64,000 bases of DNA, taken from the NCBI RefSeq assembly GCF_037414475.1, contig NZ_CP147913.1, forward strand, positions 4,340,001 to 4,404,000, written 5' to 3'. The translations under genes were made by a program, and so were the position numbers. Below, piece after piece: positions 52,421 through 61,677 of this stretch (the stretch's first letter is position 1; each line of letters starts with the position of its first letter). A model generated the notes under the pieces. The model was not told where the DNA came from. It saw nothing but the letters and a program-made list of their open reading frames with translations, and made no database searches. Source of the stretch: Myxococcus stipitatus. Lineage in GTDB: Bacteria; Myxococcota; Myxococcia; Myxococcales; Myxococcaceae.

Positions 52421-53734
52421 GTGAGGTGGACGGGGAGCGCGCGAGTCCTGGCGCAGTGGTTGGTGTTGGGGGCGGTGGTGGGGGTGGTGTGTGGGGTGGC
52501 GTCGGCGGGGTTCCTGTGGCTGTTGGAGGAGGCGACGCGGCTGCGGGAGCGCAACGACGGGTGGGTGTACGCGTTGCCGTTGGCGGGGTGGGTGTTGGGG
52601 GCGGTGTACGCGAAGTGGGGCGGGCCGGTGAAAGGGGGCAACAACCTGGTGCTCGACACGGTGCACACGGGGGATGCGCAGGTGCCGTTGCGGATGGCGC
52701 CGATGGTGTTGGTGGGGACGGTGTTGACGCACCTGTTTGGAGGGAGCGCGGGGCGGGAGGGGACGGCGGTGCAGATGGGAGGGAGCCTGGCGGACTGGGT
52801 GGCGCACCGGTTCCGGGCGGGGCCGGATTTGAGGCGGGAGTTGTTGGCGGCGGGAATCGCGGGGGGGTTCGGGTCGGTGTTCGGGACGCCGGTGGCGGGG
52901 GCGGTGTTCGGGTTGGAGGTCGTGGTGGTGGGGCGGCTGGGCTACGAGGCGTTGTTGCCCGCGTTGGTGGCGTCGGTGGTGGGGGATTTGGTGACGCGGG
53001 GATTGGGGATTCACCACACGGCGTATCCGGTGCCTGGGGCGTTGCCGTTGACGATGCCGGTGTTGGGGAAGTGGTTGGTGTTCGCGGTGGGGGTGGCGGT
53101 GGTGGCGGTGGTGTTCGTGGAGGGGATGCACCGGTGGAAGGCGTTGTTGGAGCGGCGGGTGCCGTGGTTGCCCTTGCGGATGGCGATGGGAGGCACGGCG
53201 GTGGTGCTGTTGTGGCTTTGGGTGGGGACGGACGCGTATCTGGGGTTGGGGGTGCCAGGGATTCTGCGAGCGTTCCAGGACCCGGCGCTGCCGGTGTCGG
53301 CGTTCGCGTGGAAGCTGGTGTTCACGGTGGTGACGTTGGGAGCGGGGTTCCTCGGGGGCGAGGTGACGCCGCTGTTCTTCATCGGGGCGAGCCTGGGGAA
53401 TGTGATGGCGCGGGGGCTCGGGTTGCCGGTGGACCTGGGGGCCGCGGTGGGCATGGCGGCGCTGTTCGCGGCGGCGGCGAATACGCCGCTCGCGTTGTCC
53501 ATCATGGCCGTGGAACTGGTGGGCGCGGGGGTGCTACCGCACGTGATGATTGTGGCGACGGTGGCGTATCTGCTGACGGGGCACCGCGGGATTTATCCCT
53601 CGCAGCGGATTGGACGGGGGAAGCATGGTTGGCCGCTGCTGGGGCGGTGGGTGCCGTTGCGGGAGATGGAAGAGGCCCGGGAGACGCCCGGGCCCCGTGG
53701 GCCTGTGAGGCCGGAGAATCAGGGCTCCGGGTAG
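52421..53734 (+). CDS. CLC-family antiporter, CLC-F (fluoride/proton) type
   Basis: It starts at GTG 52421 after GGGAGG; the product is 437 aa with about ten membrane segments. The anion-binding loops read KGGNNLVLD (72-75 GGNN) and SAGREGTAVQMG with GREGT at 111-115 (gating Glu113), instead of the GSGIP/GREGP of chloride CLCs; this combination marks the fluoride-exporting CLC-F clade. LGGEVTPLFFIGASLG and NTPLALSIMAVEL follow later. No fluoride riboswitch was recognised upstream. The gene shows much heavier TTG, GTG and GGG codon use than its neighbours. Its end overlaps the convergent MopE-like gene by 16 bp. Confidence 0.83.
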   Translation: MRWTGSARVLAQWLVLGAVVGVVCGVASAGFLWLLEEATRLRERNDGWVYALPLAGWVLGAVYAKWGGPVKGGNNLVLDTVHTGDAQVPLRMAPMVLVGTVLTHLFGGSAGREGTAVQMGGSLADWVAHRFRAGPDLRRELLAAGIAGGFGSVFGTPVAGAVFGLEVVVVGRLGYEALLPALVASVVGDLVTRGLGIHHTAYPVPGALPLTMPVLGKWLVFAVGVAVVAVVFVEGMHRWKALLERRVPWLPLRMAMGGTAVVLLWLWVGTDAYLGLGVPGILRAFQDPALPVSAFAWKLVFTVVTLGAGFLGGEVTPLFFIGASLGNVMARGLGLPVDLGAAVGMAALFAAAANTPLALSIMAVELVGAGVLPHVMIVATVAYLLTGHRGIYPSQRIGRGKHGWPLLGRWVPLREMEEARETPGPRGPVRPENQGSG

Positions 53735-56016
53735 TGGTAGACGCGGCCCTCGTCACCGACGATCCAGAACTCGCTGCCTGTCGGGTTCATCGCGATATCG
53801 CGCATCGGCCTGTTCGCAAAGGTCGGCAATTCCATCCCCTTGGCCCATCCGAACGGAGTCCAGCGCCGCAGCTTCCTGCTTGAGTTCAAATCCACCATGT
53901 AGCACTGCCCGTTCACGGGGCTCAGTGGATTGGCTCGGTCGTACCTCATCACCACGCTGCTGAAGTCGTCAGTCCCCGCCGGGAGCGCGCCCCGAGTCCA
54001 CGTCGTCCCACCATCCCAGCGCCACGCTTGCCCCGCTTCTCCCACGGCACACGCCCTGTCCTCCGCACCCATCCACACGGCTGTCGCGAAGTCCGACGAG
54101 GCAAGGGCACTGGCTGTATGCGGAACAACCGTAGTGCCTCCACCCGTGTAGGCACGGAGTCTTCCCGCTGTCCCTCCCACGGTTCCTCCCGCGGCCAGCA
54201 GGAGATTCTCCGTCAGTCCATGCAGTCCGTAGAGCTCGACAGCACCTGCGCCGGGGTCGCTCAACACAGTAATAGGTCCTCCCAACGTCCATCGAATGAG
54301 TCGCCCACCAACATCCGTCATGTAGATGTGCGTCGCCCCACCCACCTCGAACCCCACCATCCCGGTGATATCAAGGGACGGCGTATTGCCGGTCCTCGGC
54401 GGTGTCGTGCCCGGGCCACAATAGAGATTCGGATCACCATTGTGCAGAGTGATCCACCCCCCCAATCCCCCAAGGAACACGCGTCCCTGCGAGTCCACCC
54501 AGGACACCATCCAATCGTGGTTGCCACAGTTCTGCGCGTGGACGGGAAGACTTCCATCAACCGGGGCTGGCTCCACCGGATCTCCAAAGCTGAAGCTCTC
54601 GAACCTCTGCCCCGGCCCCCTCTTCACCGCCAGCTTTCCACCGGTTCCCGCAATCCACACGGGATACCCATTCGCCCCCATCGACACCGTCTTCCAGCCC
54701 TGGTTCGCTGAAGTCAGATGGTAGTCATACACGCGCTTCAGCGTGCCATTGCACACCAAGCCGTCGTCCGTGACACCGTCGCAGTTATTGTCGATGGCGT
54801 CGCACAACTCCGGGGCCCCTGGCTTCGTCGAAGGGTCCGCGTCGTCGCAGTCCGTGTGCAGATTCTCCACATGCCCTTGCGGAATCGTCTGCCCTTCACA
54901 AACCGTTGCGGCCGCCGCGCTCGAACTCCCATCCCCATCCCCATCCGCATCCGCATCCGGATAGAACAGCTTCGGCGGCTTCGCGCTGCACTCCAACGCG
55001 GTTCCCGCTTGAGTGCAGACCATTGTTCCCGTGCAGGTCTGGTTGGTACAGGAGTCTCCCTTCCCCGTGAACCCCTCATCCGCAACGCCGTCACAATTAT
55101 TGTCTCGATTGTCGCAAATCTCTGTCTTCCCAGGGGTATTGAATGCCTGGTCGTCACGACAATCGAAGGCCAGATTCGGGGGCCGGTGCATGTAACCCGC
55201 GGGCCGCTGGCACTGAACGACGAGGCTGGCCTCGCTCACCGCACCATCGCCGTCCGCATCCACGTACCAATTCTTGTCGAAGCCCTCGTCCACCCCGCCC
55301 ACGCAGTTGTTGTCGACCTCGTCGCAGACTTCCTGCGCATCAGGGTTGATCTCCCGATTGCTATCGTTGCAGTCCCCGGTCCGCCTCGACCAACCCATCA
55401 CCGGCAGGCAGCGCTGGACCGCCTCCCCGGTGCCCATTCCATCTCCATCCGCGTCCCGGTAGAGCGTCTCCTTCGGCAGACCTTCGTCCACTCCGCCCAC
55501 ACAGTTGTTGTCGATGTCGTCACACACCTCGACATTGCCCGGAAACATCTTGGCCGCGTTCGGACCACTGTCATCACAGTCCGTGCCGCCCTTGTCGCCA
55601 TTCTTGGCGACATACCCATCCCCGTCCTCATCCGGCGTGACGAGGCTCACCGTGTACTTCTTCGCCGACAACTCGACGTCCAACTCCGCTCGGTCCACCT
55701 CTTTTTCGTTACAAGCCCGCTCGTAAGCAGTGATGTTCACCTTCGCGCGAGAGCTCCAGCCCTCCCGACGAACCACTCGCCACACCAGCGGAGGTTCCTG
55801 CCGGGTGAGCTCCCCTCCCGTGAACCGCTGCACCACGAAGTTCGCCGCGTTGGCTCCATCCTCGGCCAACATCACAATGCAGCCCGCTTTGAAGCTCGGC
55901 GTGTAGTTGATTTCGATGGAGGCGCTTCCCTCCGCCATGATCTCGTCGATACTCGGCACGGTACAGCCGCCCAGCAGGACCAGCCCCATGACGCCCCATC
56001 TTGCCCACAGGCTCAT
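53719..56016 (-). CDS. MopE-like lipoprotein with DNNC repeats, copy A
   Basis: The start is ATG 56014-56016 (MSLWARWGVMGLVLLGGC), a lipoprotein signal with lipobox LGGC; the product is 765 aa. The N-terminal half contains Ca-binding-like DADGDG loops and at least four CD-x-DNNC-x-G-x-D-(E/D)G motifs, the 'putative metal-binding motif' known from the MopE protein. The C-terminal ~330 residues form a beta-propeller-like domain with FGDP, LGGLGGWITLHNGDP and VGDEGRVYHYPEP. It is a surface lipoprotein, possibly metal-binding. It is coupled to the upstream TPR-like gene (ATGA) and is a close paralogue of 57126-59414. Confidence 0.87.
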   Translation of the reverse strand: MSLWARWGVMGLVLLGGCTVPSIDEIMAEGSASIEINYTPSFKAGCIVMLAEDGANAANFVVQRFTGGELTRQEPPLVWRVVRREGWSSRAKVNITAYERACNEKEVDRAELDVELSAKKYTVSLVTPDEDGDGYVAKNGDKGGTDCDDSGPNAAKMFPGNVEVCDDIDNNCVGGVDEGLPKETLYRDADGDGMGTGEAVQRCLPVMGWSRRTGDCNDSNREINPDAQEVCDEVDNNCVGGVDEGFDKNWYVDADGDGAVSEASLVVQCQRPAGYMHRPPNLAFDCRDDQAFNTPGKTEICDNRDNNCDGVADEGFTGKGDSCTNQTCTGTMVCTQAGTALECSAKPPKLFYPDADADGDGDGSSSAAAATVCEGQTIPQGHVENLHTDCDDADPSTKPGAPELCDAIDNNCDGVTDDGLVCNGTLKRVYDYHLTSANQGWKTVSMGANGYPVWIAGTGGKLAVKRGPGQRFESFSFGDPVEPAPVDGSLPVHAQNCGNHDWMVSWVDSQGRVFLGGLGGWITLHNGDPNLYCGPGTTPPRTGNTPSLDITGMVGFEVGGATHIYMTDVGGRLIRWTLGGPITVLSDPGAGAVELYGLHGLTENLLLAAGGTVGGTAGRLRAYTGGGTTVVPHTASALASSDFATAVWMGAEDRACAVGEAGQAWRWDGGTTWTRGALPAGTDDFSSVVMRYDRANPLSPVNGQCYMVDLNSSRKLRRWTPFGWAKGMELPTFANRPMRDIAMNPTGSEFWIVGDEGRVYHYPEP

Positions 56017-56840
56017 GGCACACCTCCCGCGGCCACAGGCGCCTCTGACGGCCCCGCGAAGAACCACGTCGCCACCGCGCCCACCGCCGCCGCTGTCGCC
56101 GCACCGAAGAGGATGTTCGCCGTCCGCGCGCTATCCTGAGCCTTCGAGTGATTGGCCACCCTGTCCTCGTCGAGCATGGCGGCCCTCGCATCCTCGACCT
56201 GGCTCCTCGACGACAGCCCGAACACCGTCCCTGTCCCACTCGCGGCAACGCCCACTCCCAACAACACCCAGCTCGCCACCGGTACACGGCGCCCAGCAAT
56301 CTGGATTCCCCCCGAGGCTTTCCCCGCGGCGCCATCCACGGAGTCAGGCGCCCACGGCTCCGGGGAGGCATCCTTCGTGGGAGGAGGAATCAGCGTCGGC
56401 CGGACGTCCCCCGCCAGCTTCGCATCCGGTGCGGCAGCACCGGCCTTGCGCTCATCCACCAACGTCCCGCGCACCTTCTCGCGCTGTGCTTCGAACTCAC
56501 GACTCACCTTGGGCGAGACACTCAACGGGAGCTGGACATCCAGTTGGTGCTGCAGCGCATCCTGGAAGTCCTTGCGCGCCGCATCCCACCGTCCCATGTC
56601 CGCCTGGATGATGCCTCGCAGCAAGGCCATGGAGACCGCCTCGCTCGCGCCATGGGGGAGGCTGCTCGCGCGCTTCAACCGCTCCAGCGCGAGCTCATAC
56701 TCGAGGTCTTCGTAGAGCCGGATGGCCTCGGCGATTTCGCGTTGAACGCCGCCTTCAGCACCGTGCGCGCGCGGCGGCAAGGCCACGACCGCGCAAACGA
56801 TGACCGCAAGGATATTCCCCCACAGGCATGACTTGGACAT
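56013..56840 (-). CDS. Exported TPR-like protein with a C-terminal membrane segment
   Basis: The start is ATG 56838-56840 (MSKSCLWGNILAVIVCAVVALPPRAHG, signal peptide); the product is 275 aa. Residues ~30-110 contain TPR-like helices (AIRLYEDLEYELALERLKRA, MGRWDAARKDFQDALQHQ). A Pro-rich linker and two hydrophobic stretches (SWVLLGVGVAASGTGTVFG and ANILFGAATAAAVGAVATWFF) follow. This layout is common in myxobacterial 'PEGA/TPR' type proteins. It overlaps the MopE-like gene by 4 bp, so the two products likely act together. Confidence 0.75.
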   Translation of the reverse strand: MSKSCLWGNILAVIVCAVVALPPRAHGAEGGVQREIAEAIRLYEDLEYELALERLKRASSLPHGASEAVSMALLRGIIQADMGRWDAARKDFQDALQHQLDVQLPLSVSPKVSREFEAQREKVRGTLVDERKAGAAAPDAKLAGDVRPTLIPPPTKDASPEPWAPDSVDGAAGKASGGIQIAGRRVPVASWVLLGVGVAASGTGTVFGLSSRSQVEDARAAMLDEDRVANHSKAQDSARTANILFGAATAAAVGAVATWFFAGPSEAPVAAGGVP

Positions 56841-57125
56841 GCCCAATTCTAGACACAAGCCCCTAACACGAGAAAAATAAGACTACCGTGTTGTGTCCAG
56901 AACATTACGGTCGGCCACGGGCTGGGGCACCGCATCGCAGAGCGAGCAGGAGGCCAGGCCACAAGCACGGCACAATGGAAGAGGCAACCCCAAACAAGCC
57001 CGTGGAACAGAGGCCGCATCTCCGCGACTGCGGGGTGGAGTCAAAACCAGACTCGCCCCCTTCGCCCTGGAGCGCCACGCCTGGGAATCCGCCCCCAAGC
57101 GTGGCACGCCAGACAAAGACAAGGA

Positions 57126-59414
57126 CTACGGCTCCGGGTAGTGGAAGACGCGGCCGTCGTCACCGACGATCCAGAACTCACTTCCCGTGGGGTTCATCGC
57201 GAGGTCTCGCATCGCTCTGTTCGCGGTGGACGGCAAGTCCACATCCTTGGCCCACCCAAACGGAGTCCAACGCCGCAGCTTCTTGCTGGAGTTCGTATCC
57301 ACCATGTAGCACTGCTCGTTCACGGAACTCGACGGATTGGCTCGGTCGTACCTCATCACCACGCTGCTGAAGTCGTCACTCCCCGATGGGAGCACTCCCC
57401 GGGTCCACGTCGTCGTCCCGCTCCCCCAGCGCCACGCTTGCCCCGCTTCTCCCACGGCACACGCCTTGTCCTCCGCACCCATCCATACAGCCATCGCGAA
57501 GTCCGACGAAGCATTGGCACTGGCTGTATGCGGAACAACCGTAGTGCCTCCACCCGTGTAGGCACGGAGTCTTCCCGCTGTCCCTCCCACGGTTCCTCCC
57601 GCGGCCAGCAGGAGATTCTCCGTCAGTCCATGCAGTCCGTAGAGTTCGACAGCGCCCGCACCGGGGTCGCTCAACACAGTCATCTCAGGCGCGCCCAACG
57701 TCCACAGAATGAGTCGCCCACCGACATCCGTGATGTAGATGTGGGTCGCTCCTCCCACCTCGAACCCCACCATCCCAGTGATATCAAGGGATGGCGTATT
57801 GGCGACCCTCGGCGGGGTGGTGCCCGGGCCACAAGTGAGAGCCGGATCGCCATTGTGCAGAGCAATCCACCCCCCACTTCCACCCAGGAACACTCGCCCC
57901 CCCGAGTCCATCCACGACACCGTCCAATCATGGTTGCCGCAGTTGCTTGCATGGCGCGGGGGGCTTCCATCAGTCGGGGCTTGGGTCGGATCACCAAAGC
58001 TGAAGCTCTCGAACTTCTGCCCCGCTCCCCTCTTCATCGCCAGCTTCCCACCGGTTCCCGCAATCCACACGGGATACCCATTCGCCCCCATCGACACCGT
58101 CTTCCAATCCTGGTCCGCTGACGTCAGATGATAGTCCGGCACTTTTTTCAACGTGCCATTGCACGTCAAGCCTTCGTCCGCGCCTCCAACACAGTTGTTG
58201 TCGATGGCATCGCACAACTCGGGCGCCCCCGGCTTCGTCGCAGGGTCCGCGTCGTCGCAGTCCGTATGCAGGTTCTCCACATGCCCTTGCGGAATCGTCT
58301 GCCCCTCACAAACCTTTGCTGCCGCCGCGCTCGAATTCCCATCCCCGTCCCCATCCGCATCCGGATAGAACAGCTTCGGCGGCTTCGCGCTGCACTCCAA
58401 CCCATCTCCCGCTGAATTGCAGACCTTGATGCCTGTGCAGGTCTGGTTGGTGCAGGAGTCCCCCTTCCCCGTGAACCCCTCGTCCACACCATTGATGCAG
58501 TTGTTGTCTCGGTCGTCGCAGATCTCCTGCTTCCCAGGCGTGTTGAACGGCTGGTCATCACGACAATCGAAGTCCAGATTCGGCGGCCGACGAATGTACC
58601 CAGCGGGCTGCTGGCACTGAACCTTGAGGCTGGCCTCACTCACCGCGCCATCGCCGTCCTCATCCAGGTACCAATTCTTGTCGAAGCCCTCGTCCACCCC
58701 GCCCACGCAGTTGTTGTCGACCTCGTCGCAGACTTCCTGCGCATGGGGACCAATCTCACGATTGTTGTCGTTGCAGTCCCCGCTCTGCTTCGACCACCCC
58801 GTCGCCGGCAGGCAACGCTGGACCGCCTCCGGACCGCCCGTTCCATCTCCATCCGCGTCCCGGTAGAGCGTCTCCTTCGGCAGTCCTTCGTCCACCCCAC
58901 CCACGCAGTTGTTGTCGATGTCGTCACACACCTCGACATTGCCCGGGTACATCTTGGCCGCGTCCGGACCACTGTCATCACAGTCCGTGCCGCCCTTGTC
59001 GCCATTCTTGGCGACATACCCATCCCCGTCCTCGTCCGGCGTGACCAGCGACAGCGTCTCCAGCGCCTTGCGGCCATTGCCCGACAGGTCGACGACCCGC
59101 TCCGCCCGGTCCACCTCCTTGCCGCCGCAGTTCTGCTCGTGCGCGGTGATGGTCACCTTCACCCGCGTGCTCCACCCCTCCTTGTAGATGACGCCCAACT
59201 TCAGCGGCGGCGTCTTCTTGCGAAGGTCATCGCCCGTGATTCGGATCGGCTCGACGGTGTTCTCCGCGTTGGCTTCATCCTGGGCATTCATCACGATGCA
59301 GCCCGTCTTGAAGCTCGGCGTGTACTCAATGTCGATGGGAACGTTCGCCAGCTCCTTCGACTTGGAACAGGCAACGACACACAGGGGGAGCGCTAACAGG
59401 AGAATGCGACGCAT
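57126..59414 (-). CDS. MopE-like lipoprotein with DNNC repeats, copy B
   Basis: The start is ATG 59412-59414 (MRRILLLALPLCVVACSK), lipobox VVAC; the product is 762 aa. Domain order and most sequence equal copy A: EYTPSFKTGCIVM, DGYVAKNGDKGGTDCDD, repeated CDD-x-DNNCVGGVDEG motifs and the C-terminal propeller-like domain ending VFHYPEP. Bases 57516-57644 are identical to 54106-54234 of copy A. It is a separate transcription unit, with no TPR-like partner. The conserved GGV(D/A)(E/D) motifs and acidic loops fit calcium or copper binding. Confidence 0.87.
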   Translation of the reverse strand: MRRILLLALPLCVVACSKSKELANVPIDIEYTPSFKTGCIVMNAQDEANAENTVEPIRITGDDLRKKTPPLKLGVIYKEGWSTRVKVTITAHEQNCGGKEVDRAERVVDLSGNGRKALETLSLVTPDEDGDGYVAKNGDKGGTDCDDSGPDAAKMYPGNVEVCDDIDNNCVGGVDEGLPKETLYRDADGDGTGGPEAVQRCLPATGWSKQSGDCNDNNREIGPHAQEVCDEVDNNCVGGVDEGFDKNWYLDEDGDGAVSEASLKVQCQQPAGYIRRPPNLDFDCRDDQPFNTPGKQEICDDRDNNCINGVDEGFTGKGDSCTNQTCTGIKVCNSAGDGLECSAKPPKLFYPDADGDGDGNSSAAAAKVCEGQTIPQGHVENLHTDCDDADPATKPGAPELCDAIDNNCVGGADEGLTCNGTLKKVPDYHLTSADQDWKTVSMGANGYPVWIAGTGGKLAMKRGAGQKFESFSFGDPTQAPTDGSPPRHASNCGNHDWTVSWMDSGGRVFLGGSGGWIALHNGDPALTCGPGTTPPRVANTPSLDITGMVGFEVGGATHIYITDVGGRLILWTLGAPEMTVLSDPGAGAVELYGLHGLTENLLLAAGGTVGGTAGRLRAYTGGGTTVVPHTASANASSDFAMAVWMGAEDKACAVGEAGQAWRWGSGTTTWTRGVLPSGSDDFSSVVMRYDRANPSSSVNEQCYMVDTNSSKKLRRWTPFGWAKDVDLPSTANRAMRDLAMNPTGSEFWIVGDDGRVFHYPEP

Positions 59415-59698
59415 GGGGCGCACTCTACCCCAGGCCCACCCTGTCGGACCGCCTCTCGCGGCCTCCCGCACTCGCAAACCACCCACCCCGCAAAACTCCC
59501 GCGACGCCATCCAGGCATCCAGGCCCTCCTCCCCATCCCACCCTCATTCCAAGATTCCGATCAGCCCCCACCCTCTCACCCCATATCCCCAAGACTCTCG
59601 CCCACTTACGCGCGCGGCCCCACCCCTCCTTCCCCCGCCCCAACACCGCGTCACCCCCAAGTGCGAGCCGCTGTCACACATGCAACTCCCAGCCATCC

Positions 59699-61051
59699 TC
59701 AGGGAGCCGCCTGCGCCGTCACTCCACGCTCTGGCGCCGGCATCACCGCCACGGGCACCACCGCCGCCGTCGTCCGCTGCCGCAGCTCCGAGGACGCCAC
59801 CGCGAACCCCTCCGGCAGCATCCGCAGGATGCGCTCCCGGCGGTGCTGTGAACCCGCCAGCCGCCGCTCCAAGAGCGCCTTCTCCGCCTTCCCCTCCTTG
59901 TCCAACGCCCCCTCCCGCGCCGCCAACGCCGCCAGGCGCTCCGTCACCGCCTCCACCTCCCGGTCAATCAACACCGGCTGGATGTTCCGCATCTCCTTCC
60001 GCTTCCGCCCCACCGCGTTGTTCTCAATCCACACCGGCAACACCGCCACATCCCCCACCATCACCCGCCCACCCGGCGCGGGACGCAGCAGCGTGACTCG
60101 CAACAACATCGAATCCCGCTTGTCCCCCGCGGCCCCCTTCTTCCCAGGCGCGTGGCTGTAGAAACGGTCCTGGTTCGCCACCAGGTTCCCCAGCGAATAC
60201 GCAATCAACCCACGCCGCCCATCCGCGGTGGAGTACCCCTCCAAGGGTTGCAACACATGCGGATGGTGCCCCACCACCGCCAACGCCCCCGCCTCCAACA
60301 TCGCCCGGCCCAGCTTCTGGTCATCCGGGTGCGGCTTGTCGCTGTACTCCGTCCCCCAGTGCACCAGCACCACCAGCGCGTCACACCGCCCCGCCACCTC
60401 GCGCACCTTCTCCACCGCCTCCTCGGTCGTCAGCCCCCGGTGGAACCGATGCACCGGATAGGGCACGAACGCCACGTGCGGCGCCTCGTCATCCTTCGGA
60501 TTGCTGAACCCGTTCAGCCACCGCGTGAAGGACAAGAACCCCACCTTCATCCCCCGCGCCTCCACGAAGACCGGCTCCCACGCCGCGCCCTTCGTCGCCC
60601 CCGTCCCCGTGTGACGGATTCCCGCCGCGTCCAGATGCCGCAGCGTCTCCACCAACCCCGTCGGGTGTTGGTCCCTCGCGTGGTTGTTCCCCGTCGACAC
60701 CACCTTCACCCCGGCCCCCGCGAGCGCCCGAGCCATCGCCGAGGGCGCGTTGAACAGCAGCTCCCGCGTCACCGCCTTCTTGTTGTCCGTGACGGGCGTC
60801 TCCAGATTCACCACGCCCACGTCCGCCGTGCGCAGCACGTCCGCGATGGGACCAAAGATGTGGTCCCACCCGTCGTTGTTCAGCGACGGCGCCACCCCAC
60901 CCTCGGGCGGCACCGTCCCCGAGCGCGCATGCAACCGCGCCACCTCCTTCACCTCCCCATGCGGAATCACATCCCCGCCGAACACCAGCTCGACGGGGTG
61001 CGGGGACGAGGCGAACAACAGAGGAACCAGCAGCAGCGCGGGCGAAGGCAC
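59699..61051 (-). CDS. CapA-family protein (poly-gamma-glutamate capsule type)
   Basis: The product is 450 aa with a short N-terminal signal (ALLLVPLLFASS). The CapA/metallophosphatase-like core is complete: ELVFGGDVIPHG, VVNLETPVTD, VVSTGNNHARDQ, VLVHWGTEYS and VVGHHPHVLQP, followed by AYSLGNLVAN. The C-terminal ~110 residues are a charged helix then an Ala/Pro tail. The family is named for capsule synthesis, but many members are stand-alone enzymes. No capB/capC gene is present, so a capsule role is not implied. It lies 10 bp downstream of a VOC gene. Confidence 0.85.
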   Translation of the reverse strand: MPSPALLLVPLLFASSPHPVELVFGGDVIPHGEVKEVARLHARSGTVPPEGGVAPSLNNDGWDHIFGPIADVLRTADVGVVNLETPVTDNKKAVTRELLFNAPSAMARALAGAGVKVVSTGNNHARDQHPTGLVETLRHLDAAGIRHTGTGATKGAAWEPVFVEARGMKVGFLSFTRWLNGFSNPKDDEAPHVAFVPYPVHRFHRGLTTEEAVEKVREVAGRCDALVVLVHWGTEYSDKPHPDDQKLGRAMLEAGALAVVGHHPHVLQPLEGYSTADGRRGLIAYSLGNLVANQDRFYSHAPGKKGAAGDKRDSMLLRVTLLRPAPGGRVMVGDVAVLPVWIENNAVGRKRKEMRNIQPVLIDREVEAVTERLAALAAREGALDKEGKAEKALLERRLAGSQHRRERILRMLPEGFAVASSELRQRTTAAVVPVAVMPAPERGVTAQAAP

Positions 61052-61061
61052 GCCCCCTACC

Positions 61062-61448
61062 TTACTCCACGACCTCCCCCGCCAACCGGGGCCGAGGCCG
61101 CGCGTTCACCTCCACCAGCACCCCGCCCGGCGCCTGGCAGTACACCATCGTCCCTCGGTTGTTGCGCACCACGTCCGAGACCTCCAGCCCCTCCGCCCGG
61201 GCCCTCGCGTGAAACGCCAACACCGTCTCCACGTCGTCCACCAGGAAGCCCACGTGGAAGCCCTCGGGGAACTTCTCCTCGGGGCGCTTGAGCCGCTGCA
61301 GCACCAGCACCAACCCCTCCCGGTCATTCAGGATGGCGATGGCCGGGGAGGCGCGATTGCTGGTGTGCTCGAACCCGAAGTGGCGCTCGAAGAACGCCGC
61401 GGTGCACTGCACGTCGGGGACCTGCAAGTCGATGTGATTCAGCTTCAT
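61062..61448 (-). CDS. VOC-family (glyoxalase/bleomycin-resistance) protein
   Basis: The start is ATG 61446-61448 (MKLNHIDLQVPDVQ); the product is 128 aa. It shows the beta-alpha-beta-beta-beta modules of the vicinal-oxygen-chelate fold, with metal ligands expected at LNHIDLQV (His), in the central GFHVGFLVDD strand (His) and in GGVLVEVNA (Glu). Substrates of the family vary (methylglyoxal adducts, catechols, antibiotics) and cannot be chosen here. It is the upstream gene of a pair with the CapA-family gene. Confidence 0.82.
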   Translation of the reverse strand: MKLNHIDLQVPDVQCTAAFFERHFGFEHTSNRASPAIAILNDREGLVLVLQRLKRPEEKFPEGFHVGFLVDDVETVLAFHARARAEGLEVSDVVRNNRGTMVYCQAPGGVLVEVNARPRPRLAGEVVE

Positions 61449-61606
61449 GGTGAGCCCTCGGGGCAAGCGAATGCCCTCAAGGCCGTGGGTTCTCATCCGT
61501 GAAGGAGGAACAAGCGCTCCCAACCTGGGAGTGACCGGGGCTCACCGAACCGGTCCGCCGTTTTTCGACCGCCTTCACCATAAGCCGGACCCACCAACCC
61601 GACGCA

Positions 61607-61623
61607 AGCCGGAAGTTCCGGCT
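61607..61623. repeat. Short perfect palindrome
   Basis: AGCCGGAA-G-TTCCGGCT is an 8-bp inverted repeat with a single-base centre, in the gap between the VOC gene and the end of the upstream lipoprotein gene. It could be an operator or a terminator for the lipoprotein gene. Confidence 0.4.
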
Positions 61624-61677
61624 CGACGCGAGACACCCTTCCTCGCGCCGGCCGGAACCCCTCACTTCATGACAGGA

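Noticed and set aside
59425-59700. Long plus-strand Pro/Ser-rich frames between the MopE-like and CapA genes
   Set aside because: Composition is low-complexity Pro/Ala, there is no ribosome-binding site and no domain; treated as noncoding.
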